64,000 nt of DNA from Pseudomonas alkylphenolica (lineage in GTDB: Bacteria > Pseudomonadota > Gammaproteobacteria > Pseudomonadales > Pseudomonadaceae): positions 62,001-126,000 of the forward strand of contig NZ_JADUCM010000012.1 in the NCBI RefSeq assembly GCF_016009175.1, written 5' to 3'. The notes beneath the pieces were generated by a model. That model did no database searches. It saw only the letters and a program-made list of their open reading frames with translations, and was not told the DNA's origin. Below are positions 27,669 through 37,798 of the stretch, piece by piece (within the stretch, counting starts at the first letter, position 1; the number at the start of each line of letters is the position of its first letter). The translations under genes were made by a program, and so were the position numbers.

Positions 27669-27843
27669 ACAATAAGAAACCACGGCGGGTGGCCCGTCGT
27701 GAGTCTTGCGTGCATGACTCACCGCGGAAAGTCCGCCGGACTCGTACTCCCGGAGCATACCGGGGGAAAGCAGTCACAGGTGGCGCGGCACTCCCAGCGA
27801 GCGCAGCGCCGAAGCGCAGTACCTAACGAAGACGGTAAAAAGC
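27669..27843 (+). ncRNA. Structured leader of sucC (candidate sucC cis-regulatory RNA)
   Basis: The 175-nt gap holds consecutive small hairpins: ACGGCGGG / CCCGTCGT (27683-27700), GAGTC / GACTC (27701-27720), GCGGA / TCCGC (27724-27736) and CCCGG / CCGGG (27749-27764). A conserved 'sucC' RNA motif is known upstream of sucC in Pseudomonas, so this is probably it. I cannot verify the consensus. No free-standing promoter is evident. Confidence 0.55.
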
Positions 27844-29010
27844 ATGAATCTTCACGAGTATCAGGGTAAGCAGCTGTTCGCTGAATACGGCCTGCCAGTT
27901 TCCAAGGGTTTCGCAGTCGACACCCCTGAAGCTGCAGCAGAAGCCTGCGAAAAAATCGGTGGCACCGAGTGGGTTGTAAAAGCTCAGGTTCATGCCGGTG
28001 GTCGCGGTAAAGCGGGCGGTGTCAAGCTGGTTCGCAGCAAAGAAGACGCCAAGGCGTTCGCTGCGCAGTGGTTGGGCAAGCGTCTGGTAACTTACCAGAC
28101 TGACGCCAACGGTCAGCCAGTGACCAAGATCCTGGTCGAGTCCTGCACTGACATCGCCAAAGAGCTGTACCTGGGCGCTGTAGTCGACCGTTCGAGCCGT
28201 CGTATCGTGTTCATGGCCTCCACCGAAGGTGGCGTGGACATCGAGAAAGTCGCTCACGACACTCCTGAGAAGATCATCAAGGCTACTATCGATCCTCTGG
28301 TTGGCGCTCAGCCATTCCAAGGTCGTGAACTGGCGTTCCAGCTGGGTCTGGAAGGCAAGCAAGTTGCACAGTTCGCCAAGATTTTCGTCGGCCTGGCCAA
28401 GCTGTTCAAAGAACACGACCTGGCCCTGCTGGAAGTAAACCCGCTGGTCATCAAGGCCGACGGCGACCTGCACTGCCTCGATGCCAAGATCAACATCGAC
28501 GCTAACGCAATGTACCGTCAGCCTAAGCTGAAAACCTTCCACGACCCGTCGCAGGACGATCCTCGTGAAGCCCACGCTGCCAGCTTCGAGCTGAACTACG
28601 TGGCCCTGGAAGGCAACATCGGCTGCATGGTCAACGGTGCTGGCCTGGCCATGGGTACCATGGACATCGTCAACCTGCACGGCGGTAAGCCAGCCAACTT
28701 CCTCGACGTAGGTGGTGGTGCTACCAAAGAGCGCGTTACCGAAGCCTTCAAGATCATTCTGTCCGACAGCAATGTTGCGGCCGTTCTGGTCAACATCTTC
28801 GGCGGCATCGTTCGCTGCGACATGATTGCCGAAGGCATCATCGGCGCTGTGAAAGAAGTCGGCGTGAAAGTACCGGTTGTTGTTCGCCTGGAAGGTAACA
28901 ACGCTGAACTGGGTGCTAAAGTTCTGGCAGAAAGCGGTTTGAACATCATTGCGGCAACCAGCCTGACCGACGCTGCTCAACAAGTTGTCAAAGCTGCGGA
29001 GGGCAAGTAA
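27844..29010 (+). CDS. sucC: Succinyl-CoA synthetase beta subunit
   Basis: A 388-residue ATP-grasp subunit that binds ADP/GDP and supports substrate-level phosphorylation. [18 protein letters not shown] at the start, [11 protein letters not shown] in the nucleotide site, LEVNPLVI, and [11 protein letters not shown] with [10 protein letters not shown] in the C-terminal half are family hallmarks. Its last base overlaps the first base of sucD (TAATG). Confidence 0.97.
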   Translation: MNLHEYQGKQLFAEYGLPVSKGFAVDTPEAAAEACEKIGGTEWVVKAQVHAGGRGKAGGVKLVRSKEDAKAFAAQWLGKRLVTYQTDANGQPVTKILVESCTDIAKELYLGAVVDRSSRRIVFMASTEGGVDIEKVAHDTPEKIIKATIDPLVGAQPFQGRELAFQLGLEGKQVAQFAKIFVGLAKLFKEHDLALLEVNPLVIKADGDLHCLDAKINIDANAMYRQPKLKTFHDPSQDDPREAHAASFELNYVALEGNIGCMVNGAGLAMGTMDIVNLHGGKPANFLDVGGGATKERVTEAFKIILSDSNVAAVLVNIFGGIVRCDMIAEGIIGAVKEVGVKVPVVVRLEGNNAELGAKVLAESGLNIIAATSLTDAAQQVVKAAEGK

Positions 29011-29894
29011 TGAGCGTCCTGATCAATAAAGACACCAAAGTCATCTGCCAGGGCTTCACCGGCTCGCAAGGTACTTTCCACTCCGAACAAGCCATCGCCT
29101 ACGGCACCAAGATGGTTGGCGGCGTGACTCCAGGCAAAGGCGGCACCACTCACCTGGGCCTGCCTGTGTTCAACACCGTTAAAGAAGCCGTTGCGGCTAC
29201 CGGTGCTGACGCTTCGGTCATCTACGTTCCGGCTCCTTTCTGCAAAGACTCGATCCTGGAAGCAGCTTTCGGCGGCATCAAGCTGATCGTCTGCATCACC
29301 GAAGGCATTCCTACCCTGGACATGCTGGATGCCAAGGTCAAGTGCGACGAGCTGGGTGTTACCCTGATCGGCCCTAACTGCCCAGGCGTCATCACTCCGG
29401 GCGAGTGCAAGATCGGCATCATGCCAGGTCACATCCACTTGCCAGGCAAGGTCGGTATCGTTTCCCGTTCCGGCACCCTGACCTACGAAGCGGTCAAGCA
29501 GACCACTGACGCCGGTTTCGGTCAGTCCACCTGCGTCGGTATCGGTGGTGACCCGATCCCTGGCTCGAACTTCATCGACATCCTGAAGCTGTTCCAGGAA
29601 GACCCGAAGACCGAAGCGATCGTCATGATCGGTGAGATCGGCGGTTCCGCTGAAGAAGAAGCTGCTGCCTACATCAAGGCAAACGTGACCAAACCAGTCG
29701 TTTCCTACATCGCTGGTGTTACCGCTCCTGCGGGCAAGCGTATGGGTCACGCTGGCGCGATCATTTCTGGCGGCAAAGGCACTGCAGACGAGAAATTCGC
29801 TGCGCTGCAAGACGCCGGCGTGAAAACCGTGCGTTCGCTGGCAGACATCGGCAAGGCCCTGGCCGAGCTGACTGGCTGGGAAGTTAAGAAGTAA
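29010..29894 (+). CDS. sucD: Succinyl-CoA synthetase alpha subunit
   Basis: A 294-residue CoA-binding subunit. [15 protein letters not shown] (CoA site), [20 protein letters not shown] and the phospho-histidine motif [14 protein letters not shown] are present. Overlaps sucC by 1 bp, then a strong terminator ends the TCA operon. Confidence 0.97.
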   Translation: MSVLINKDTKVICQGFTGSQGTFHSEQAIAYGTKMVGGVTPGKGGTTHLGLPVFNTVKEAVAATGADASVIYVPAPFCKDSILEAAFGGIKLIVCITEGIPTLDMLDAKVKCDELGVTLIGPNCPGVITPGECKIGIMPGHIHLPGKVGIVSRSGTLTYEAVKQTTDAGFGQSTCVGIGGDPIPGSNFIDILKLFQEDPKTEAIVMIGEIGGSAEEEAAAYIKANVTKPVVSYIAGVTAPAGKRMGHAGAIISGGKGTADEKFAALQDAGVKTVRSLADIGKALAELTGWEVKK

Positions 29895-29912
29895 TTAGCT
29901 GTCCAGTTAAAA

Positions 29913-29940
29913 GAGGCCACCTTCGGGTGGCCTTTTTTTT
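29913..29940 (+). terminator. Intrinsic terminator after sucD
   Basis: GGCCACC-TTC-GGGTGGCC stem followed by T8. Confidence 0.9.
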
Positions 29941-30189
29941 GCCTTGCAACTGCTTCACGCCAATAGGTGTCACCCAGGCGACAAACTTATTTGCCGATAG
30001 GACACCTCGTCAGTCAATTGTGCGTAGCAGGTGCAACTTGGTTACACTGTGAGCACTTTTATGTCGGTGCCCCAAAAGGGCATGGGCATGCTTTAAAGGG
30101 CTTGTCTCATCCGGACGAGCTACATTTTCCCTCACCCCAGGGGAAATCCCTCTCTAAATCCCGATTTCAGAAGTGTGGTATTTCCTTAA

Positions 30190-31503
30190 ATGAAAGTCTT
30201 GAAAGGCCAGGATGTCCTGGCGCTTGGTTTTATGACGTTCGCGTTATTCGTCGGTGCGGGCAACATTATTTTCCCGCCGATCGTCGGCCTGCAGTCCGGT
30301 CCCCACGTGTGGATGGCTGCGCTGGGCTTTCTGATCACGGCCGTTGGCCTGCCGGTAATCACCGTCATCGCTCTGGCCAAGGTCGGTGGTGGCATGGATG
30401 CGCTCAGCAGCCCGATCGGCAAGATTGCCGGTGGCTTGCTTGCGGCTGTCTGCTACCTGTCGGTCGGGCCGCTGTTCGCCACCCCGCGTACGGCAACGGT
30501 GTCCTTCGAAGTGGGCGTGGCGCCGCTGACCGGCGAAAGCCCGACGGCGCTGTTCATCTACAGCCTGGTGTACTTCGTGATCGTGCTGGCGGTGTCCATG
30601 TACCCGGGCAAGCTGCTTGATACCGTAGGCCGCTTCCTGGCGCCGTTGAAGATCATTGCCCTGGCGGCCTTGGGCATTGCTGCCTTCATGCTGCCCGCCG
30701 GCACCATCGGTGAAGCACAACCGGCCTATCAGGCTTCGGCGTTCTCCCAGGGCTTCATCAACGGTTACCTGACCATGGATACCCTGGGCGCACTGGTGTT
30801 CGGTATCGTTATCGTCAATGCGATCCGTTCCCGTGGCGTCGAGTCGCCGCGGCTGATCACCCGTTACGCCATCATTGCCGGTCTGATCGCCGGTGTAGGC
30901 CTGGCGCTGGTGTACATCAGCCTGTTCCGCCTGGGGGCGGGCAGCCATGACATCGCAGCCGGTGCAACCAACGGTGCGGCCGTTCTGCACGCTTACGTGC
31001 AGCACACCTTCGGTTCGCTGGGCAGCGGCTTCCTCGCCGTACTGATCGCCCTGGCGTGCCTGGTGACCGCAGTGGGCCTGACCTGCGCCTGTGCAGAGTA
31101 CTTCAGCCAGGTACTGCCGTTGTCGTACCGTGCACTGGTGGTGATCCTCTGCGGCTTCTCGCTGCTGATCTCCAACCTCGGCCTGACCAAGCTGATCATG
31201 TTCTCGATCCCGGTGCTGACGGCTATCTACCCGCCGTGCATCGTCGTGGTGGGCCTGAGCTTCTGCAAAGACCTGTGGAATTCGCAGGTGCGCATCCTCG
31301 CGCCGGTCATGCTGGTATCGCTGCTGTTCGGCATGGTTGATGCCATCAAGGGCACCACCCTGGGCCACATGCTGCCAGATTTCATGGCGCACCTGCCGCT
31401 GAGCGAGCAGGGCCTGGCCTGGCTGGTACCTTCGGTGGTAACCCTGGTCGCGGCGGTAATCTGTGACCGCATGCTGGGCAAGCCGCGCGAAGCGCTGGCT
31501 TAA
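30190..31503 (+). CDS. brnQ: Branched-chain amino acid carrier BrnQ (LIVCS family)
   Basis: A 437-residue inner-membrane Na+/H+-coupled carrier of Leu, Ile and Val with about 12 hydrophobic segments. The N-terminal signature [23 protein letters not shown] (split at about 8-30) is diagnostic for LIVCS carriers. The ATG lacks a clear Shine-Dalgarno (TATTTCCTTAA precedes it). The 295-bp gap before it holds the sucD terminator and an unassigned stretch in which I see no confident promoter. Confidence 0.93.
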   Translation: MKVLKGQDVLALGFMTFALFVGAGNIIFPPIVGLQSGPHVWMAALGFLITAVGLPVITVIALAKVGGGMDALSSPIGKIAGGLLAAVCYLSVGPLFATPRTATVSFEVGVAPLTGESPTALFIYSLVYFVIVLAVSMYPGKLLDTVGRFLAPLKIIALAALGIAAFMLPAGTIGEAQPAYQASAFSQGFINGYLTMDTLGALVFGIVIVNAIRSRGVESPRLITRYAIIAGLIAGVGLALVYISLFRLGAGSHDIAAGATNGAAVLHAYVQHTFGSLGSGFLAVLIALACLVTAVGLTCACAEYFSQVLPLSYRALVVILCGFSLLISNLGLTKLIMFSIPVLTAIYPPCIVVVGLSFCKDLWNSQVRILAPVMLVSLLFGMVDAIKGTTLGHMLPDFMAHLPLSEQGLAWLVPSVVTLVAAVICDRMLGKPREALA

Positions 31504-31565
31504 GAATCAGCCCGCTGCCCGGCGTCGGCCACAAGCCATAGCGCGTCAGGCAGGGTAGATTCCAG

Positions 31566-31596
31566 GCCCCGTGTCCGAAAGGATGCGGGGCTTTTT
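31566..31596 (+). terminator. Intrinsic terminator after brnQ
   Basis: GCCCCGTGTCC / GGATGCGGGGC stem, GAAA loop, then T5. Confidence 0.85.
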
Positions 31597-31692
31597 CGTT
31601 TCTGTGGCCGCGACGTGTCTTTTTCTTCGGCAAAGCGTCGAAAGCCGGACTGCACAGGTTAGTGTGCGCGAAACTCCCTATCAGGATCTTGC

Positions 31693-32436
31693 ATGAGCTT
31701 CATTCAAAGTAATCTGATCCACCTGCTGGCGGCGTGCTGGTTTGTCATCTGCTGGGGCGGCTACACCCGCTACGCGACCTGGAAGGGGCGGGACACGGCT
31801 TGCCTGGCCAGCGTGCTGCACCTGTACCGTGAAGACTGGATGCGCCGCATGCTGATGCGTGACAACCGTATTGCCGATGCCAGCGTGATCGGCAACCTTG
31901 AGCGCAACGCGTCGTTTTTCGCCTCCAGTACCCTGATTATCCTCGCTGGCATTCTCACGGTGCTAGGCGCATCTGACCGGGCAGTGTCGCTGTTGGCTGA
32001 CCTGCCGCTGGTTCAGCAGGCCACCCAGGGCATGTCGGAAATCAAGCTCCTGTGCCTGGCCACCGTATTCGTGTATGCCTTTTTCACCTTCAGCTGGTGC
32101 ATGCGTCAGTACAACTTTGCCGCCGTGCTGGTTGGTTCGGCACCGATGATCGGCGAGCGGCAAGTCAGCGAACAAGAGCGCAAGGCATTTGCCCAGCGTG
32201 CCGCGCGGGTTATTTCCATGGCGGCCAACCAGTTCAACTTCGGCTTGCGCTCTTATTATTTCGGCATGGCCATGTTGAGCTGGTTTATCAGCCCCTGGCT
32301 GTTCATGATCATGAGTACAGGTGTAGTGCTGGTGCTCTACCGTCGCGAGTTTAACTCCGATGTACTGGATGTCATGGTGTACACCCAGACCGAGACATCG
32401 GCCGTGGATTCCAACAAAGAATCGGTTATTAACTGA
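31693..32436 (+). CDS. DUF599 membrane protein
   Basis: A 247-residue protein with four likely membrane segments (about 8-24, 72-92, 118-138, 195-222). The region WRRMLMRDN-type (WMRRMLMRDNRIADASVIGNL) and FTFSWCMRQYNFAAVLVG match the DUF599 family, whose function is unknown. It is a single gene between two terminators. Start ATG 31693 follows CAGGATCTTGC, a weak ribosome site. Confidence 0.82.
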   Translation: MSFIQSNLIHLLAACWFVICWGGYTRYATWKGRDTACLASVLHLYREDWMRRMLMRDNRIADASVIGNLERNASFFASSTLIILAGILTVLGASDRAVSLLADLPLVQQATQGMSEIKLLCLATVFVYAFFTFSWCMRQYNFAAVLVGSAPMIGERQVSEQERKAFAQRAARVISMAANQFNFGLRSYYFGMAMLSWFISPWLFMIMSTGVVLVLYRREFNSDVLDVMVYTQTETSAVDSNKESVIN

Positions 32437-32462
32437 ATCGTTAAAGCTTAACGCTGCAGGCA

Positions 32463-32494
32463 TAAAAAAACCCGACAACTGTCGGGTTTTTTTA
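32463..32494. terminator. Bidirectional terminator between the DUF599 gene and the small lipoprotein gene
   Basis: AACCCGACA-ACTG-TGTCGGGTT-type stem (CCCGAC / GTCGGG) with A7 on the left and T7 on the right. Confidence 0.9.
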
Positions 32495-32509
32495 TGCCAG
32501 TGTGCGTGC

Positions 32510-32794
32510 TTATTTAGCAGGCTCAGCTGGAGCGGTTTCTGGCGCCGGGGTGGCCGGTGCAGCTTCTTTAGCGGCTTCTTCAGCAGCTTTCTGTTGCGCT
32601 TCAGCACTGTCTTTGGCGGCTTCAGCGTTTTCTTTTGCAGCCTCGTTCACTTTATCCTGAGCTTCGTCCATTTTCTGTTGGGCGTTCTCGGTGTGTTGCG
32701 CGGCATCCTGAGCTTTGTCTTCGCTGGCTTTATCGCAAGCAGCGAGACCCAGGGCGGCGGCCAGCATTACGGCAAAAGCAAAAGGTTTACGCAT
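32510..32794 (-). CDS. Small Ala/Glu-rich lipoprotein, Lpp/OprI-like in form
   Basis: A 94-residue protein. The signal ends in lipobox LAAC (Cys 20). The mature chain is one long amphipathic helix of Ala/Glu/Lys heptads (about 21-75), then a Pro/Ala tail ending in a C-terminal Lys. Shape, size and terminal Lys recall Braun-type lipoproteins that are cross-linked to peptidoglycan, but the sequence is not OprI. AAGGAG is placed nine bases before ATG 32794, supporting this start over one 48 bases upstream. Confidence 0.8.
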   Translation of the reverse strand: MRKPFAFAVMLAAALGLAACDKASEDKAQDAAQHTENAQQKMDEAQDKVNEAAKENAEAAKDSAEAQQKAAEEAAKEAAPATPAPETAPAEPAK

Positions 32795-32950
32795 GGGGTG
32801 TTTCTCCTTGTGGAAATAAGTTACTTGTTCCTTTGAGCTCAAGTAACGGACAGAAGTTCCGCCTACATTACAGATATATAACTGCCGGATCTATATAGAC
32901 TTTTTTCTAGGCGTGTGCATTGCCTGAATCACCACAAGGGCGTTAGTGAT

Positions 32951-33427
32951 ATGAGTGAGACTCCATTACTGGCCAAGGCCGAGCGTTTTCTTTCTGCTTT
33001 GCCTCATTGCCAGCTATTACAGATGCAGGTGCATCATGCCGATGCCGAAGGTATGACGCTGGTATTGCCTTATTCGACGCAGATCATCGGTAATCCACAC
33101 ACGGGGGCCATCCATGGTGGCGCGCTCACCACCTTGATGGACACCACCTGCGGCATGGCCACGCTGTGCGCGCTGGCGGAGTTTGAAGTCTGCCCGACAC
33201 TCGATCTGCGTATCGATTACATGCATTCGGCCAAGGCCGGGCTCGACATATATGGCTATGCCCAGTGTTACCGGGTCACCCGGGATGTGATCTTTACCCG
33301 TGGCATGGCCTATCAGGACGATCGCGAGCAGCCGATTGCCCAGGTGGTTGGCACCTTCATGCGCCTGGGCAAAGGGGTCAAGGGCGGCCTGAATTTTGGC
33401 AACAGCCTCAAGGAGCGTAACCAATGA
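32951..33427 (+). CDS. PaaI-type hotdog thioesterase 1
   Basis: A 158-residue hotdog-fold acyl-CoA thioesterase. The signature NPHTGAIHGGALTTLMDTTCGMA (about 46-68, split) contains the HGG turn and the Asp expected to be catalytic; ACOT13/PaaI enzymes share it. ATG 32951 follows AAGGGCG at 13 bases. It overlaps the next thioesterase gene by 4 bp (ATGA), which suggests that the two products pair or act together. Substrate unknown. Confidence 0.85.
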   Translation: MSETPLLAKAERFLSALPHCQLLQMQVHHADAEGMTLVLPYSTQIIGNPHTGAIHGGALTTLMDTTCGMATLCALAEFEVCPTLDLRIDYMHSAKAGLDIYGYAQCYRVTRDVIFTRGMAYQDDREQPIAQVVGTFMRLGKGVKGGLNFGNSLKERNQ

Positions 33428-33885
33428 TTCCGCCCGAAGTTCACCGGCAACTGCGCGAGGCTCATGCCGAAGGCAACTATCAGCCACTCCTGCAGCTTAT
33501 TCCCTACGCCGGGCTGATCGGTATCGAGTGCAGGCGTGATGGCGATGACTTGCTGTTCAGTCTCCCGGCCAACAAGCACAACATTGGCAATCCGTTGCTG
33601 CCGGCCATACATGGCGGGGTGATCGCCGGGTTCATGGAGCTGTCGGCAGCGCTGTACCTGATGATTTTCAGCGAAAGTGCAACGGTGCCGAAAATCATCG
33701 ATTTTTCCATCGATTACCTGCGGGCCGGGCGCTTTTGCGACACCTACGCGCGCTGCCAGCTCTGGCGCCAGGGGCGGCGGGTGACCAACGTGGCGATTAC
33801 CGCCTGGCAGGGCAGTGAACAAGAGCCGATTGCCACGGCCCGTGCGCATTTCAAGATCGAAGAACTGCCTGCACCCTTGAAATAA
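33424..33885 (+). CDS. PaaI-type hotdog thioesterase 2
   Basis: A 153-residue paralogue of the preceding gene with the HGG turn in PAIHGGVIAGFMELSAAL. Where the first enzyme has Asp (TLMDTTC), this one has Glu (GFMELSA), as in some 4-hydroxybenzoyl-CoA thioesterase relatives. It may act on another acyl-CoA or form a heteromer with its neighbour. Translation is coupled by the ATGA overlap. Confidence 0.82.
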   Translation: MIPPEVHRQLREAHAEGNYQPLLQLIPYAGLIGIECRRDGDDLLFSLPANKHNIGNPLLPAIHGGVIAGFMELSAALYLMIFSESATVPKIIDFSIDYLRAGRFCDTYARCQLWRQGRRVTNVAITAWQGSEQEPIATARAHFKIEELPAPLK

Positions 33886-33988
33886 CGTCTCAAGCCCCCA
33901 TCTGCTAGTCATCCCGCCGTGAAAGCAGGCTGTGTCGTAGACCCGCCTGCCGAGCGAAAACTGCCATCAGATCGGAGTGTTGAAGACC

Positions 33989-35893
33989 ATGAGTGTGGAA
34001 ACTCAAAAAGAAACCCTGGGCTTCCAGACCGAGGTAAAGCAACTGCTGCACCTCATGATCCATTCCCTGTACTCGAACAAGGAAATCTTCCTTCGTGAAC
34101 TGATTTCCAACGCATCCGACGCTGTCGACAAGCTGCGTTTCGAGGCCTTGGCCAAACCTGAATTGCTGGAAGGTGGCGCCGAGCTGAAAATTCGCGTCAG
34201 CTTCGATAAAGACGCCAACACTGTCACCCTCGAAGACAACGGCATCGGTATGAGCCGTGAGGACGTCATTACTCACCTGGGGACCATCGCCAAGTCCGGC
34301 ACTGCCGACTTCATGAAGAACCTCACCGGTGACCAGAAGAAAGACTCGCACCTGATCGGTCAGTTCGGCGTGGGCTTCTACTCGGCCTTCATCGTCGCCG
34401 ACAAGGTCGACGTGTTCAGCCGTCGTGCCGGCGCTCCGGCAGCCGAAGGCGTGCACTGGTCGTCCAAGGGCGAAGGCGATTTCGAAGTCGCCACCGTCGA
34501 CAAGGCCGACCGTGGTACCCGCATCGTTCTGCACCTGAAAAAGGGTGAAGAAGAGTTTGCTGACGGCTGGCGCCTGCGCAACATCATCAAGAAGTACTCC
34601 GACCACATCGCCCTGCCGATCGAACTGCCAAAACAGGTCGAAGCCGTTGAAGGCGAAGAAAAGCCTGCTGAAGAATGGGAAACCGTCAACCGTGCCAGTG
34701 CGCTGTGGACCCGTCCGCGCACCGAAATCAAGGACGAGGAATACCAGGAGTTCTACAAGCACATCGGTCACGACTTCGAGAACCCGCTGGCCTGGAGTCA
34801 CAACAAGGTCGAAGGCAAGCTCGAGTACAACTCGCTGCTGTATGTACCGGCACGTGCGCCATTCGACCTGTACCAGCGTGAAGCGCCACGCGGCCTGAAG
34901 CTGTATGTGCAGCGTGTGTTCGTCATGGACCAGGCTGAGTCGTTCCTGCCGCTGTACCTGCGCTTCATCAAGGGTGTGGTTGACTCCAACGACCTGTCGT
35001 TGAACGTCTCCCGCGAAATCCTGCAGAAAGACCCGATCATCGACTCGATGAAATCGGCGCTGACCAAGCGCGTACTGGACATGCTCGAGAAGCTGGCCAA
35101 AAACGAGCCTGAGCAGTACAAGGGCTTCTGGAAGAACTTCGGTCAGGTGATGAAAGAAGGCCCGGCCGAAGACTTCGCCAACAAAGAGAAGATTGCCGGC
35201 CTGCTGCGCTTTGCCTCCACCAGCGACGACAGCGGCGAGCAGAGCGTATCGCTGGCTGACTACCTGGCACGCGCCAAGGAAGGCCAGGACAAGATCTACT
35301 TCCTCACCGGCGAATCGTACGCGCAGGTCAAGAACAGCCCGCACCTGGAAGTCTTCCGCAAGAAAGGCATCGAAGTGCTGCTGCTGACCGACCGTATCGA
35401 CGAGTGGCTGATGAGCTACCTGAGCGAGTTCGACGGCAAGAACTTCGTCGACGTCGCCCGTGGTGATCTGGATCTGGGCAAGTTGGACTCTGAAGAGGAC
35501 AAAAAGGCCCAGGAAGAAGTCGCCAAGGAAAAAGAAGGCCTGGTCGAGCGCCTGAAGGCCGCACTGGGTGAAAGCGTCAGCGAAGTGCGGGTATCGCACC
35601 GTCTGACCGACTCGCCAGCGATCCTGGCCATTGGTGAGCAGGACCTGGGCTTGCAGATGCGCCAGATCCTCGAAGCCAGCGGGCAGAAGGTGCCGGACTC
35701 CAAGCCGATCTTCGAGTTCAACCCTGGTCACCCGCTGATCGAAAAACTGGACAACGAGCAGAGCGAAGACCGTTTCGCCGACTTCTCGCACATCCTCTTC
35801 GATCAGGCTGCACTGGCGGCAGGGGACAGCTTGAAAGACCCGGCGGCGTACGTTCGTCGCCTGAACAAGCTGCTGGTCGAATTGTCGGCTTAA
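33989..35893 (+). CDS. htpG: Chaperone HtpG (Hsp90)
   Basis: A 634-residue ATP-dependent chaperone. The GHKL ATPase domain shows [27 protein letters not shown] and [11 protein letters not shown]; the middle domain contains [13 protein letters not shown] [11 protein letters not shown] with the catalytic Arg; the C-terminal dimerisation domain completes the chain. Length is normal for bacterial Hsp90. ATG 33989 begins [15 protein letters not shown] 33977 in frame is ignored. Monocistronic, with a terminator. Confidence 0.97.
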   Translation: MSVETQKETLGFQTEVKQLLHLMIHSLYSNKEIFLRELISNASDAVDKLRFEALAKPELLEGGAELKIRVSFDKDANTVTLEDNGIGMSREDVITHLGTIAKSGTADFMKNLTGDQKKDSHLIGQFGVGFYSAFIVADKVDVFSRRAGAPAAEGVHWSSKGEGDFEVATVDKADRGTRIVLHLKKGEEEFADGWRLRNIIKKYSDHIALPIELPKQVEAVEGEEKPAEEWETVNRASALWTRPRTEIKDEEYQEFYKHIGHDFENPLAWSHNKVEGKLEYNSLLYVPARAPFDLYQREAPRGLKLYVQRVFVMDQAESFLPLYLRFIKGVVDSNDLSLNVSREILQKDPIIDSMKSALTKRVLDMLEKLAKNEPEQYKGFWKNFGQVMKEGPAEDFANKEKIAGLLRFASTSDDSGEQSVSLADYLARAKEGQDKIYFLTGESYAQVKNSPHLEVFRKKGIEVLLLTDRIDEWLMSYLSEFDGKNFVDVARGDLDLGKLDSEEDKKAQEEVAKEKEGLVERLKAALGESVSEVRVSHRLTDSPAILAIGEQDLGLQMRQILEASGQKVPDSKPIFEFNPGHPLIEKLDNEQSEDRFADFSHILFDQAALAAGDSLKDPAAYVRRLNKLLVELSA

Positions 35894-35904
35894 GTAGAGT
35901 CAGG

Positions 35905-35930
35905 AAAGCCCGCTTCGGCGGGCTTTTTTC
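35905..35930 (+). terminator. Intrinsic terminator after htpG
   Basis: GCCCGC-TTC-GCGGGC stem with T6; the dienelactone hydrolase gene begins 22 bp further on. Confidence 0.9.
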
Positions 35931-35951
35931 ATGGTGCAAGGAGAGGACTGC

Positions 35952-36677
35952 ATGAGCAAGGTTACCGTTGAGTCGCTGGTCTATCATGTTGCCGGCAAAG
36001 CCTATGAGAGTCGTTTGTTCTACACCCAGGGTGCCAAGGAGCAGCCTGGCTTGCTGATGGCGCCGAACTGGATGGGGGTCGGCGAAGGCGCCGAGCGCAT
36101 TGCCAAGGACGTGGCTGCCCAGGGTTATGTGGTGTTGCTGGCCGATATCTATGGGCAGACCCTGCGACCGTCCAACATGGACGAAGCGGGGGCTGCGATG
36201 ATGCCGCTGAAGGATGATCGGGTCGAACTGCGCAAACGCATGAAAGCGGCGCTGGACCAGTTGCTCGGTCAATCGAAAGCGGTGCTGGAGCCCGGCAAGC
36301 TGGGCACCTTTGGCTTCTGCTTCGGTGGCTGCTGCGCCCTGGAGCTGGCGCGTGAGGACGCTCGCCTGCAGGCGGCCGTGTCGTTCCACGGCACCCTTGA
36401 TTCGCCGCTACCTGCCCAGGAAGGCAAGACCAAGGCGTCGATGCTGGTGCTGCATGGCGCGGCTGACCCGTTCGTGCCCAAGGAGCAGCTGCCGGCCTTC
36501 GAAGCCGAGATGGATACTGCCAAGGTCGATTGGCAGTTGATCAGCTATGGCGGCGCGGTGCATTCGTTCACCGATACCGCAGCCAATATTCCCGGCAAGA
36601 TGAAGTACGACGCAAGGACCGCCAAGCGCGCGTTCCGGGCGATGTACAACTTGCTGGATGAAGTGTTCCAGCGCTAA
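35952..36677 (+). CDS. Dienelactone hydrolase family protein
   Basis: A 241-residue alpha/beta hydrolase of the DLH family. The nucleophile elbow is GFCFGGCC with Cys as nucleophile (about residue 120), the Asp is in HGAADPFVP and the His in GGAVHSFTD. These three form the Cys-Asp-His triad of dienelactone hydrolases, but genomes hold many paralogues outside aromatic degradation and no catabolic genes are near. AAGGAGAGG precedes ATG 35952. Confidence 0.88.
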   Translation: MSKVTVESLVYHVAGKAYESRLFYTQGAKEQPGLLMAPNWMGVGEGAERIAKDVAAQGYVVLLADIYGQTLRPSNMDEAGAAMMPLKDDRVELRKRMKAALDQLLGQSKAVLEPGKLGTFGFCFGGCCALELAREDARLQAAVSFHGTLDSPLPAQEGKTKASMLVLHGAADPFVPKEQLPAFEAEMDTAKVDWQLISYGGAVHSFTDTAANIPGKMKYDARTAKRAFRAMYNLLDEVFQR

Positions 36678-36682
36678 CGGTG

Positions 36683-36786
36683 GGAGCTGGCGTAGCCTGC
36701 GATCAAGCGCGCAGCGGTCGCAGATACTTGCAGTCGATATGGGCCTCGGGGCGGCTACGCAGCCCATCGCAGGCTGCGCCAGCTCC
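36683..36786. repeat. Inverted pair of REP-like elements
   Basis: Arms 36683-36703 (starts GGAGCTGGCGTAGCC) and 36766-36786 (ends GCGCCAGCTCC) are reverse complements in 20 of 21 positions, with a 62-base middle. The GGAGCTGGC core is typical for Pseudomonas REP sequences. It sits between the DLH gene and pirin, which converge. Confidence 0.75.
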
Positions 36787-36816
36787 TACGGTTAACCCGC
36801 AGACACGCAGTTGCTC

Positions 36817-37683
36817 CTACGGCGTGGGCAACTCGATCCGTTCGCTTTCCCCCGGTACCGTCGGCCAGTCACCGGCTGCCCAGCGCGCCCGCGCCTGATC
36901 GATCAACGCCGGGTCGCTGGCAACGAAGTTCCAGTTCATCCGCCGTGGCCCGTCCAGTGGCGCGCCACCGAACAGCACCAGCTGGCTCTCGCTGTCGGCA
37001 GACAGGCTCATTTCCTCCCCCTCAGGCAGCACCACCAGGCTGTGGGGTTCGACGGCTTCGTCGTTAAGGCTGACTTCACCGTCCAGCACATACAGCGCGC
37101 GCTCGGCATGTTCGTTGGGGATGTTCAGCGTGGTAGCCACTTGCATCTGCACCAAGGCATAGAGCGTCGGTGACAGCACTGGCACTGGCGACTGCAGGCA
37201 AAAGCCGTTGCCGGCGATCAGGCGGATGCTCACGCCCAGGTTGTCGCTCGCCGGCAGGCTGGCGGCCGGGTGATGGCTGTAGTGACTGTCACCTTGCTCG
37301 GCGTCCTTGGGTGAAGCCAGCCAGACTTGCAGGCCGTGCAGTCGCGAACCGCTGGCCAACAGGTCGGCGGGGGTTCGTTCGACGTGCGCGACGCCGCGTC
37401 CGGCGGTCATCCAGCTGACGTCTCCCGGCTTTACCCGTTGATCGGAGCCCAGGCTGTCCTTGTGCAGCAGCTCACCTTCAAACAGGAAGGTGAGGGTGGA
37501 CAGGCCGATGTGCGGGTGCTGGCGGATGTTCACGCCGTTGCCGGGGGCATAATCGGTTTCCAGCATGTGATCGAAGAACACGAATGGCCCGACACTGCGG
37601 CATAGTGCTGATGGCAACGGGCGCAGTATCGGTTGGCCCTCGACAGATTCTGCGCGGGGGCGGATGACCAGTGGATTGCTCAC
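36817..37683 (-). CDS. Pirin family protein
   Basis: A 288-residue bicupin. The N-terminal cupin shows the pirin metal ligands in NIRQHPHIGLSTLTFLFEG (two His, split region about 55-75) and in TAGRGVAHVERTP; the C-terminal cupin holds ALYVLDGEVSLND. Pirins bind Fe or Zn; some are quercetin 2,3-dioxygenases. The role here is unknown. The start is GTG 37683, preceded by GGAG at eight bases; a longer frame to ATG 37719 is possible. Confidence 0.88.
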   Translation of the reverse strand: MSNPLVIRPRAESVEGQPILRPLPSALCRSVGPFVFFDHMLETDYAPGNGVNIRQHPHIGLSTLTFLFEGELLHKDSLGSDQRVKPGDVSWMTAGRGVAHVERTPADLLASGSRLHGLQVWLASPKDAEQGDSHYSHHPAASLPASDNLGVSIRLIAGNGFCLQSPVPVLSPTLYALVQMQVATTLNIPNEHAERALYVLDGEVSLNDEAVEPHSLVVLPEGEEMSLSADSESQLVLFGGAPLDGPRRMNWNFVASDPALIDQARARWAAGDWPTVPGESERIELPTP

Positions 37684-37798
37684 GGCGGGCTCCAGGCCTG
37701 GGAAGAATGCCTTGAGCATAACCTGTTACAGGTTTGCCCTGAACTGCCTCGGTGCCTGACCGGTCTACCCTGTCTGAATCGCCAGGAAGGAGTACGCC

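Noticed and set aside
30064..30096. Short ORF (MSVPQKGMGML) upstream of brnQ as a leader peptide
   Set aside because: No ribosome site, no branched-chain amino acid codon run as expected for attenuation, and no terminator/antiterminator pair near it.
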